From contig NC_030987.1 of the NCBI RefSeq assembly GCF_000149955.1, positions 1,489,387-1,553,386 on the forward strand: DNA of 64,000 nt, given 5' to 3'. Numbering within the stretch: position 1 is the first letter of the stretch; each line of letters begins with the position of its first letter. The notes beneath the pieces are model-generated. The model was not told where the DNA came from. It did not search any database and saw nothing but the letters and a program-made list of their open reading frames with translations. Position numbers and translations under genes: made by a program. This document shows, piece by piece, positions 44,880 to 53,720 of this stretch. This stretch comes from Fusarium oxysporum f. sp. lycopersici 4287 (lineage: Eukaryota; Ascomycota; Sordariomycetes; Hypocreales; Nectriaceae).

Positions 44880-47573
44880 ATGTGGTTGCCGACGCCTTCC
44901 GTCGAGAGTATTACCCGGCCGCGACTGGCTGTGGCCGTAGTTTCTGCTGTGGCCGCGCTCTCGGCCGGATACTACGCATATCAGGTCCGGTCGCAAAGTT
45001 TCGAGTCTCTGCCTGGTGGTGGTCTACACAGAAGCAACGCAGTACGACGTCAACGCCGGAATCGGAGAAACGAGGATGGCTCAAGTTCCTCATCCGAGGC
45101 TCCGGGTGACGAAAACGCCAATATTGATCCAGTTCAGCCCCTTGGCGATGGAGAGACCATAGTTGATGGCGGGGACGAGTGGTGGAACGATCCCAGCGGT
45201 TTTCCTTCTAATCAACGAACTGGCCACAACATCGTCACCCTTCTCTTTCGCGTTTCAGAGGACAATGCACGCAGAAATGGATGCGTTCACAGAGGCTGCC
45301 AATGCAATTCATGTGGCATGGTTCCCATCCGCGGGGTTCGTTACCGCTGCGCAAACTGTGCCGACTTTGATCTTTGCGAAACTTGCGAAGCCCAGGGAGT
45401 TCACATCAAGACTCATATCTTTTACAAAATCCGAATCCCAGCACCGCCGTTTGGTCCGCGACAAATGCAGCAAGTTTGGTATACCGGGGACCCAGACACT
45501 TGCCGACGGACTCTGCCCCGCAGTTTGATACCCAAGCTGTCACAAGATACAGGATTCGAACGGCCAGAGTTAGAGGCTTTCTGGGAACAATGGACTTTTA
45601 TGGCTAACTCGGAATGGAGAGATGACCCCGATGAGCTGTGTGTCGCAATGGATCGGAAGACGTTCGAGCGGTGCCTTGTTCCTACAGGAGGCTCCCGACA
45701 TGCGGCACCAAACCTTATCCACGATCGAATGTTCTCTTTTTACGACTCTAACAACGATGACTTGATTGGCTTCACAGAATTTCTCCATGGATTATCATAC
45801 AGAAAGCGAAAGGATAAACTGCGGAAGATATTCTCTGGCTATGATCTGGATGGCGATGGGTATGTTGATCGCAAAGACTTCTTGCGCATGTTCCGCGCGT
45901 ATTATGTTCTATACAAGCAGATGCACAAAGATATCTTAGACGGCCTTCAGGATCAGCTACTCGCCAGCAGCGAAGCTCAACAGCTCGTCACCAGTCGTCA
46001 ACCACTGAGCAGTCTGTTCGGACGCGAGGGTCGAGTCCCTCCTGGTGAAGGACAATTCCGGCACGAGGGCAAGACATATCAACGAGATGGCAGTGTGGAT
46101 ATTTCTGAAGGGCATGAGCACGTTGTTGCGCCAGATCGCGGGGATACAGCAGCCCGCGGCGATATTCTAACGAACTTGTTTGCCTGTGAAACTGATCATC
46201 GATTCCGGTCCAGAAGACAGTTCATTACCAGAAACGATACAGATAGCAACTGGAGAACAGTTCGCCGTTTGAGTGGGAGTGAGACCGATCGTACTTATTG
46301 GGTTACGCTATTGGAACCGGCATCCACCTTGGAGGAGCTTCCAGGCCTCATAATGGAGACTTTGAATCCTGAGATTGAGGAGCCTACAGATGATGAGGAT
46401 GATGAGGTTGATGGTGACAGACCTGCAGATGGCCTGAACGGGACCCATGATGAGGAAAATGAGACTGGAGGTCCTTCACGAACGGAAAGTGAGATCAGAG
46501 CCGAGACCATTGCTAAGGATCGCAGCAGGGCCCCTAGACTGGATAAACGTAAAAGAGACATGGCACGGAATCAGCTACATGAGCGATGGAAGAGGCGGCA
46601 GTTTTATCTCGACGAGGAAGAAGGAGGCCTTGCCCCTGATGACTGGGCAGGCAGTGAAGATATTCTGATGGATCTTCGCCAGATGGATGAAGCCTCTAGT
46701 GACGACGAAGAAAACGACTCTACGACGACACCGACTAGTTCAAAGGTCAGATTTGCCAACGGAAATCTCACTGATGACGAAGACCATGATAAAACGACAT
46801 CTCCTAGCAGTGCCTCTGAGCACGCCCCGCGATGGAGAATACCTCACGCCGAGCGCGATGCTGGCAAGGAGATTCTCTACCAGGTCACTCAGCAAGCATT
46901 TAATGAGTTGCTTGATACCATTTTTAAGCCGGCTGAGGATCTTGCTGTGCAAGCAGCTGAAACCAAAGAACAACGGGCAAAGTACAAGGACGTACTAGAC
47001 ACCATCGAGCCTAGCGATGATGATAAGTCTAAGGCTACAAGTCAGGGTGACTCCAAGGTTAGATCCGCCGCTGATAAGACCCTTGAGGAGCTCTTGTCCG
47101 AAACTGGATATACTATCGCCTTACCAGAGGGACGAAATGCCATCGAGATTGATACTACGGTTGAAATCATCCATGAGGATGGAACGGCAGAGCCCGTTTC
47201 AGGGTCAGAAACCGAGGCAACCATGCCAATTTCTGAAGACGAAGAACAGGATCCCACTCTTCCACAATTCCGGCCCAACACACTCGAAGATGTACCTACC
47301 TCTCCGGCTTACGTATTCTACCCCATTACGCAGCCTTTACCAAACACGTCCGAGGACGACGTACCCAAAGAAGAGGATGACATCGATAGCGCTCCCACAT
47401 CAGACATGCTGCGACACTGGAAACGCCTAAGTCTTGCTGAGGCCCAGGCGATCAAAAGAGGAGGGTGGGGTAAACTAAGCTTTGACGAGTTTGAGACCAT
47501 CTATAAGAGCCAGGAGCATCAGGGCAACAGACTCGATTATCTCGGAAGCTGGATAGACTTTTGTATACCTTAA
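44880..47573 (+). CDS. Membrane-anchored ZZ zinc-finger plus EF-hand protein
   Basis: An intron-free frame of 897 residues. An N-terminal membrane segment at about residues 15-34 (RLAVAVVSAVAALSAGYYAY) follows a short basic head. A ZZ-type zinc finger lies at about 134-183 (CQCNSCGMVPIRGVRYRCANC, then DFDLCETC and a His pair). Two EF-hand loops follow: DSNNDDLIGFTE at about 289-300, with canonical spacing, and DLDGDGYVDRKD at about 321-333, ending in Asp rather than Glu. The C-terminal half is acidic and low-complexity, with a helix near 660-690 and a Trp-rich end (LDYLGSWIDFCIP). The order resembles an uncharacterised group of fungal ZZ/EF-hand proteins. A calcium-responsive membrane adaptor is an inference. 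The organelle is not determined. Confidence 0.82.
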   Translation: MWLPTPSVESITRPRLAVAVVSAVAALSAGYYAYQVRSQSFESLPGGGLHRSNAVRRQRRNRRNEDGSSSSSEAPGDENANIDPVQPLGDGETIVDGGDEWWNDPSGFPSNQRTGHNIVTLLFRVSEDNARRNGCVHRGCQCNSCGMVPIRGVRYRCANCADFDLCETCEAQGVHIKTHIFYKIRIPAPPFGPRQMQQVWYTGDPDTCRRTLPRSLIPKLSQDTGFERPELEAFWEQWTFMANSEWRDDPDELCVAMDRKTFERCLVPTGGSRHAAPNLIHDRMFSFYDSNNDDLIGFTEFLHGLSYRKRKDKLRKIFSGYDLDGDGYVDRKDFLRMFRAYYVLYKQMHKDILDGLQDQLLASSEAQQLVTSRQPLSSLFGREGRVPPGEGQFRHEGKTYQRDGSVDISEGHEHVVAPDRGDTAARGDILTNLFACETDHRFRSRRQFITRNDTDSNWRTVRRLSGSETDRTYWVTLLEPASTLEELPGLIMETLNPEIEEPTDDEDDEVDGDRPADGLNGTHDEENETGGPSRTESEIRAETIAKDRSRAPRLDKRKRDMARNQLHERWKRRQFYLDEEEGGLAPDDWAGSEDILMDLRQMDEASSDDEENDSTTTPTSSKVRFANGNLTDDEDHDKTTSPSSASEHAPRWRIPHAERDAGKEILYQVTQQAFNELLDTIFKPAEDLAVQAAETKEQRAKYKDVLDTIEPSDDDKSKATSQGDSKVRSAADKTLEELLSETGYTIALPEGRNAIEIDTTVEIIHEDGTAEPVSGSETEATMPISEDEEQDPTLPQFRPNTLEDVPTSPAYVFYPITQPLPNTSEDDVPKEEDDIDSAPTSDMLRHWKRLSLAEAQAIKRGGWGKLSFDEFETIYKSQEHQGNRLDYLGSWIDFCIP

Positions 47574-48019
47574 GCACGGCATTGAAACCGCTTTCGAACG
47601 CGTCCTGCCAGGGCTCCACAGTAAATGTGTGCCCGGGTTGGTGTTCATCCTTTTACATTCGGGGTAGTTTGGGGAGATTCTGCATAGCATCTGAAAGCTT
47701 TTATGTGACATAGCGAAAGGAAGGGAATTGGCACATATCTAGCGTAGGACAGTGTGCGTATGATAGCGAGTAGGCATGATATTTGCTTCCACTATGCCTA
47801 ATGTTGCATGACTGCTCGTTTGCAGCAGATACAATATCATTTTTAAAATCACACAACAAAATAACACGCACAATAGATCAAGCATAATTATTAGCAATCG
47901 AGTTCGTATTAAATCAACGCTGAAGTACTACTCGTATATGTTTGCTCAACTCGAGCCCCCTATTCCACCCCCCATGACCAGCATGCACCCATCGATCGAT
48001 CATCTCTCACAGCCCCTTC
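47574..48019. other. Convergent intergenic region
   Basis: Shared 3' flanks of the ZZ/EF-hand gene and the Asn/Gly-rich gene. AT-rich in the middle, no gene. Confidence 0.5.
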
Positions 48020-49542
48020 TCAAACCTGCTGCTGAGTAGAATCAACACCGTCGAAGCCAAGCAGGGCGTTCCATGTGTCAGCGGTGCTTTGATCCCGTGT
48101 TCCCAAAGCCTCAATCTGAGCCTGAGCATCCTCACAAGCAGCCACAGCATCGGCACTAGCGTCACACACGTTGGTGAGCTGATCACAGATACGGTTGGTA
48201 ATGATGTTGGGGTTGAGAGCCTCCTGCTGGCCTTCAGCGATGAGAGGATCCTGGGGAATGAAGGTGAACTCGTCAGCTGGGCGACCATTGAGGCCACCAA
48301 CGCGAGCCATTGTAGGCTGGCAGACACCGAAGTCGAGAGCGCCAGCATTACCGCCAGCATTACCGCCAGCGTTTCCACCGTTACCGGCACCATTTCCAGC
48401 ATTGTTGTCATCTGCAGCATCATCCTGACCATCCTGAGCATTGTCGTTGTTGCCATTGTTTCCGCCCTGGTTGTTCTGGGTTTCCATTTCCGTTGTTACC
48501 GTTGCCGTTGCCGTTGCCGTTGCCGTTACCGTTGTTGTTGTTTCCATTATTACCGTTGTTAGCATTGCCATTGTTTCCGCCCTGGTTGTTCTGGTTTCCA
48601 TTTCCGTTGTTACCGTTGTTAGCATTGCCATTGTTGTTGTTGTTGTTGTTGTTACCATTGTTTCCGTTATTGTTGTTATTGCCGTTGTTGTTGTTGTTAT
48701 CATCCTCTTCGCAATCCTCATCGTCATTTGCGTTGTTTCCATCCTGGGCGTTATCCGAGCCATTATTGCCCTGCTGGCCATCAGCGGGAGCAGTGCCATT
48801 GTTGGCAGCTCCTCCATTACCAGCACCAGCACCAGCACCAGCATCCGCACCGGCGCCGGCATCAGCACCGTTACCAGCACCAGCACCAGCACCAGCACCG
48901 GTGCCGTCATCTTGGCCATCGTCTTGACCGGCACCACCAGCGGCAGCGCCGTCTTGGCCGCCAAGCTGGACTTGGTCTCCATTAGCACCAACGGCTGTGA
49001 AGGTGCTGAATCCCTGAGCGATCATCACCTCAGCCTGTGATAGGCCAGCAGCATCGAAAGGAGTTGTGACCGAGGTTGCCGAGTTGGCATTCTCAGTGGC
49101 TGCACCGTCAACAGCAGGGTCAACGAGAGGGACAATGCCGCGAAGGGCAGCAGTGGCTGGTAGGCTGGGGTCAGCGCAGACGAAAGGTCTGTCAACAGCT
49201 GAAGGGTTGAAGTTGGTCTCAGCTGCAACAAGACCAATAGCTGCGTCGAGAACTTGCTGATCAGTTCCCAACTCGGTGATCATCTGATCGGCGATAGTGA
49301 GCTGGAAGATATTAGTTGATGTGATTTCAAGACAACCCAATACATCATACCTTGTCACAAGGGCTAGCAGCTGCGAGCAGAGCGCCAGGGATGCTGCCAG
49401 CAATAGTAGCAGCGACACCAGGGTCACCGAATCCAGCATCACCAAGTGCCTGGACAGCAGCAACAGGCTCCTGCTCTTGACCGAATCGGGCCTCGGCGTA
49501 GGCCAGGAGAGCGGCAAGGATGATAGACTTTGAGAAAGCCAT
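48020..49542 (-). CDS. Secreted Asn/Gly/Ala-rich low-complexity protein, with a 1-nt frame break
   Basis: Exon 1 (49542-49351) encodes a signal peptide (KSIILAALLAYAEA) and a domain continued in exon 2 (49301-48020) after a 49-nt intron between codons. The folded N-terminal part (GDPGVAATIAGSIPGALLAAASPCDKL ... FVCADPSLP) has paired cysteines. It is followed by an Ala/Gly/Asp linker, then about 130 residues of Asn/Gly repeats, and a Cys-containing C-terminal domain (GVCQPTMARVGGLNG, ICDQLTNVCDA). The frame shifts once in the repeats, where one GGAAAC-CAG unit reads GGAAAC-CCAG (GGG on the plus strand at 48478-48480). Spliced length is 1474 nt, exactly one base over 491 codons, so a single extra C restores a 490-residue protein. 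Probably an extracellular or wall protein. No function assigned. Confidence 0.75.
48478..48920 (-). repeat. Coding low-complexity tract: Asn/Gly then Ala/Gly repeats
   Basis: On the minus strand, (AAC/GGC/GGT/AAT)n triplets encode Asn/Gly runs at about 48,480-48,715. A GCTGGTGCTGG tract at about 48,820-48,905 encodes Ala/Gly. Two near-identical ~70-bp blocks (GGCGGAAACAATGGCAATGC) bracket the frame break. Confidence 0.8.
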
Positions 49543-49787
49543 GATGAATGTTGTATCGATTAAGTGATAGTGACGAGTTGGAAGGTTTACAAAGAGTATC
49601 AAAGCAACCAACCAGCGGTGCAAAAAGAAGGTATTAAACTTGAAGGAGTGGTCGAAGCGAATGCGTTCACAGAACAGCAGAAAGAAGCAAAGGAGAAGGG
49701 AAGGAGAAGCAGATGCTGAGAAGAGGCTTGTGTGAGTGATGATGATGATCGAAGGGAAACTCTAACTCTGGATGACAGATCGTCTCA

Positions 49788-49795
49788 CTTATATA
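49788..49795 (-). promoter_or_regulatory. TATA box of the Asn/Gly-rich secreted-protein gene
   Basis: TATATAAG on the minus strand, about 245 bases upstream of the ATG at 49542, with a purine-rich (plus strand) stretch between. Confidence 0.5.
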
Positions 49796-50780
49796 GATGT
49801 TTCTCTCAACATTATCGAGTAGTTAAATTTGAATAAGCTTGAATCAATGCAACTTGGCAATCAGCCTGAACCTCGTTACGGCGATCATACATGACCTGCT
49901 ACGATATTGTTTGACGAAACCATATCAGTAAGCGCCGTTTCCAACTTGAGGTTCTCCCCAGGGTTGACAAGACTCCTGGGATGGGGTTGGCGTCTCGTTG
50001 TTTAGTGTTGCTGTCGAAGAATAGAGCCTAGACTATAGGAGCTTAACTGGATGGCCTATAGTTTCCAAGCGTCTTAGCCATGGCCAAGTGACAGGCATGT
50101 GTCGCGAAAAGCCTCCTCCGCGATTCCGAGGCATCGCAGGTCTCGGATACGGAAATCCCGAGTCCTTTGCCGCATCAGATGGTATCTCTCAGGTAGTAAA
50201 TAGTTGAATGGGCGGCTGCCATCGAAATTGGTTCAAGACTGAAATAGAGCCTCGAAAAGTGATCCATTGATAATTGGTAGAATCGTTGAATTGTGTTGGT
50301 GTTGATAAACTCTCAACGCACAAAAATCCTGCCCACAAGGGACTAGAGAATACCGCAACTCAGTTGTCTGGTCAAGCTGTCAAGCTAACTTTTTTTTCGG
50401 CCATCCAACACAATTCCAGTTGGAAATTGCCTAGTCGATACCATCGTCATGCACAGACTGCGACCGGCACAGATGGTTGCCGTGATTTTGGGGTTTCGGT
50501 TGAGGCTCGCTTGAGCATCCTTGTAAATAGTTCAGCCAAATGTGTTGTAGATGTGAAACACTGCCGAAACTACCCACGCCGTTCAAATTTGGTCACCAGA
50601 AACAACACGTGCAAGACCCCCAGAAATGTCTGTGCAAAGCGCCGCCAGACTGGGACGGTGTTTGTGTTCATCGTGAGCTTTGGTCATTGCCTTTGAAGCT
50701 TAGTTGCCCCATATATCATAGAAAACTGGCAACGCAAGCCCAACTAGCCTACGTTGAAGGACCAGCATGATATGAAATCA
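49796..50780. other. Intergenic, no supported gene
   Basis: A frame at 50,540-50,770 (+) encodes a short Cys-containing peptide (KCLCKAPPDWDGVC) and another overlaps at 50,274-50,696. Neither has a splice partner, domain or clear coding bias, so they are not called. Confidence 0.4.
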
Positions 50781-51521
50781 TTACACAAGCGTCGGTTTAT
50801 TCTCTTCTGGCCATATCAAGAATTCCTCGATAGACCATGGACTGCCACTGCCACTGAGAGTTGTTGATGGTGTTTCTGTAGTTGCATACCCTGAGCCAAC
50901 CACAGGTTCATCCCAAGAAGCAAAGTCAAAGTCTTCTTGGCCCAGAGTTTCGAAGTCCAGTTTATCAATCCAACTTGTTTCTCCATTTTCCAACAAGCTC
51001 TGGACGCCTTGACCTTGTCTTTGTTTTCTCAGATACTCTGTTGGTGTCACACCAACACATTTCTTAAACACTCGATGAAAGTGCCACTTAGACAACCCAG
51101 TCAGCCTCGCCATCTGACTGAGGCTCAGCCTGGCTTCTGCGTCGCCCTGTTTCTCTGTCTGCTGTTGCACAAACGCCCGGATCTTTCGCACAGCTGTTTC
51201 TTCTGGCATGAACCCTGCTACTTCGGGCTTACAGCGTTTGCAAGGGCGGAAACCAGCTTTCTGGGCATCGTAGCCATTGGTGAAGAATGAGACGTTTGCT
51301 CGGCGGGGAAGACGGGCCTTGCATATTGGTCGGCAGAATATCTTGGTAGTGCGAACTGCATAGACGAAGAAACCATCCGCATGGGTGTTGCGCGAAGTGA
51401 CGGCATCCCATCGAGATATTTCGTCTTCGAAGAGTGTTACAAAGTTCAAGGTCTGTTTAAAACCAAGAGTTGATGGATCCATTGAGAAGTTTGCTAAATG
51501 CATAGAAAAGTTGATGAACAA
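50781..51521 (-). CDS. Ada-type zinc domain plus AraC-type helix-turn-helix protein, no methyltransferase domain
   Basis: An intron-free frame of 246 residues from 51521. Met14 (51482) is an alternative start and leaves the domain intact. Residues 35-100 match the N-terminal metal-binding domain of bacterial Ada: RWDAVTSRNTHADGFFVYAVRTT, then C63 and C67 (FCRPICKAR) and C94 and C97 (FRPCKRCKPE), the four zinc ligands. In E. coli Ada the first of these accepts a methyl group from DNA phosphotriesters. Residues ~106-170 are an AraC-type HTH (LSLSQMARLTGLSKWHFHRVFKKCVGVTPTEYL). The C-terminal ~75 residues are Ser/Thr-rich and carry no PCHR methyltransferase site. Such AdaA-like proteins occur in filamentous fungi and probably came from bacteria. 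A role in the response to DNA methylation is inferred. Confidence 0.85.
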   Translation of the reverse strand: MFINFSMHLANFSMDPSTLGFKQTLNFVTLFEDEISRWDAVTSRNTHADGFFVYAVRTTKIFCRPICKARLPRRANVSFFTNGYDAQKAGFRPCKRCKPEVAGFMPEETAVRKIRAFVQQQTEKQGDAEARLSLSQMARLTGLSKWHFHRVFKKCVGVTPTEYLRKQRQGQGVQSLLENGETSWIDKLDFETLGQEDFDFASWDEPVVGSGYATTETPSTTLSGSGSPWSIEEFLIWPEENKPTLV

Positions 51522-53059
51522 GTTGAAGTTGAATTAATGATGGTGATCTAGGGTGACAGAGGAAGTAACGGAATGGCGATTAGTGGGGCATTGCTATCAA
51601 TATGACCAATGAACTAATTAGAAAGCATGTCAGATATAGACGGTATAGAGCTTCGAATAAGGTGGTCGCAGGGATGACTGGTATCGTTCTATACGTTTTT
51701 GACACTTTGCTAAACCGTTATGTCAAAGTTACTGAATTAAATCTACTGATGTAGATCGATTTGCCTTACCATTGGGTTGTATCACTCTTACTTTTGTTAT
51801 ATGTAAATATTGTATGGAAATAGAACTTCTAAGTCTAGAAGAAACACAGAATACTAGACAACAGAACTTATGATGACTTTTTTGTACACCGAGCCCTTGA
51901 CCTAAGTTTGGCATAACTACCTCGAATCGAGACTGTTACCTCAGCCCTCATCCCTGTGATGATGAATGCAAGCTGATGTCTACGTCTCGCGCATGGAACA
52001 AGAAGGTCAGGGTTGAGCTCGACCTTCAAAGAACGACATGACAACTTGTCTCGAGTTGAAAAAGCATTAATTCTAAAGTCAGTTTGTGATTAGTATAACA
52101 ATGGTGGTTTTATAAAAGCAAAATGATATATTAATGTATTAATCATAGAGGATGATCACTGGTGTTAGACAGCAATGCCATCTTCGGCTTGGGAGATGAA
52201 ACTCAGTAGATGTGGCAACAGATACAGTGGAGTAATGCTCTAATAGATGCTTGACTTGTATCAATAGTGAAGAAACTCAGCTTTGCGAACGACGTGACAA
52301 CTCGACATAATGATCAAGACACTGGTTCACGAAATAGCTTGTCGCTTATTCAACAGGCAATCGATTCGATCTCGTCCATCGGCAACTCGAACTCTGCACA
52401 CGAAAACCCTCATTGCTCAATGGTATCAGGAATCACGTAACTCTAGAGAGCAATGAATACCGGCAAGGGATAAAAACGCGAAAACGAAGGAGAACAAAGC
52501 ACGAACGGACCTAATAAAAGATAGGTCATTTCAGAGAGCATCGACCGCCTCTGTAACCCTACAGATGAGAAATGTGACGCTGCTGACGTTTACGCTGAGA
52601 ATAATGAGTTGATGGAATCAGTCACAGATAATGTATAGACAATGTCAAAGAGTGCTCGGGATAGAAAGAATCACAAGTTACAAGAAAACGTGGAGAAAGG
52701 GCGCGGTCGATAAATTCGATCCTTCAACCAGAATGCGCTGTTTATCTACTCTCGAAGTAAGTCAACTATGGCCTCAGTCAAGCTCACTCACTTTTGCTGA
52801 TTCAATAGAAACTGAAAGTTGTTTGGTTATTGGCGCCATGCTATACCAGGAGATAGCCCATGGAGAAGCAGATATCAGAATCTGGAGAGTTGGTCCATTA
52901 TTCATAAGAGGAAACGGGCGACGGTCTCAAGAGGCGACGTGAGCAACACTGTATCATCGGGCAAAGGGCATTTGGCTGACTATAAAATGTCAGTGACTTA
53001 CTTGCCGAACAGAAAGTAGAACCAGCATATGTCAGTGGCTTCTCTTATTCAGAGAGAAA

Positions 53060-53720
53060 TTATTGCAGGTGGACAAAGTTCGCCCACCAAGTTTGCGAGT
53101 TTTCAAGCTCGTGAGACAAGGCAAGCTACAAGAGCTTTTGCAACTGCTCCAGGGCGGTCAGGCTCTCTACGAGATCACGACCAACGTGGTGTATCATTGT
53201 TGTCAGTAAGTATGGATATGTCAATTGACCACTGTGTCCTGAGACTCGTTAATGATCTTAGCATCCCAAGGATCAGCCAGAGATGTGTAAGTTTTTGTTG
53301 GATGAGGGGCTCGACGTCGATCATGTGGCATTTTAAGACGACTGTCGTGCCTTGTAAGTCGACATGTCGTGAACTGGCATTGGCATTAAGTTGCTTCCGG
53401 ATTGCAAGTGCAATCCAGGACTGTAATACCAGAGAGCGAGCTCCAGCGGCTCAACACTCGCAGACTGATGCTAACAGCCGGGGCTAATCCAACATACAAC
53501 GACAACGACAGAATAGAGAGTTTCCTTGGCGGGCTCAAAGAGTTCACGAACCAATTAGTGCGTTTACTGGGACCAGTTCTGTGGTTTATATGCTTGCTCG
53601 CTCCCAAGATACCTTCAATTTGGTCTGGAATGGGAACCTGTATAACTGCGATCATGACATAGCTCATCTTATTAACAGGCGTATGCCAATCCATGACCGT
53701 TTTCATAATTATCATGGCTT
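53060..53720 (+). pseudogene. Decayed ankyrin-repeat-like gene fragment
   Basis: Protein-like blocks appear in succession but in different frames. First is VFKLVRQGKLQELLQLLQGG (to about 53,163). Then SLRDHDQRGVSLLS (53,164-53,205) needs one added base. A good 56-nt intron (GTAAGT at 53206, CTTAG to 53261) joins it to HPKDQPEMCKFLLDEGLDVD (from 53262), which ends in TAA. Further on come LMLTAGANPTYNDND and SQDTFNLVWNGNLYNCDHD. The CKFLLDEGLDVDH and LLTAGANPTY stretches are ankyrin-like. At least three frame breaks and a stop make this a probable pseudogene. No start codon or 5' part could be defined. Multiple sequencing errors are an alternative, given other indels in the window. Confidence 0.45.

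Noticed and set aside
48441..49040. Plus-strand frames of ~150-200 codons rich in Val/Ile/Ser or Leu/Pro
   Set aside because: Antisense shadows of the Asn/Gly and Ala/Gly triplet repeats, with no start context or domain.
50274..50770. Small Cys-containing frames on the plus strand
   Set aside because: Two overlapping frames compete, with no signal peptide, splice partner or recognisable family.
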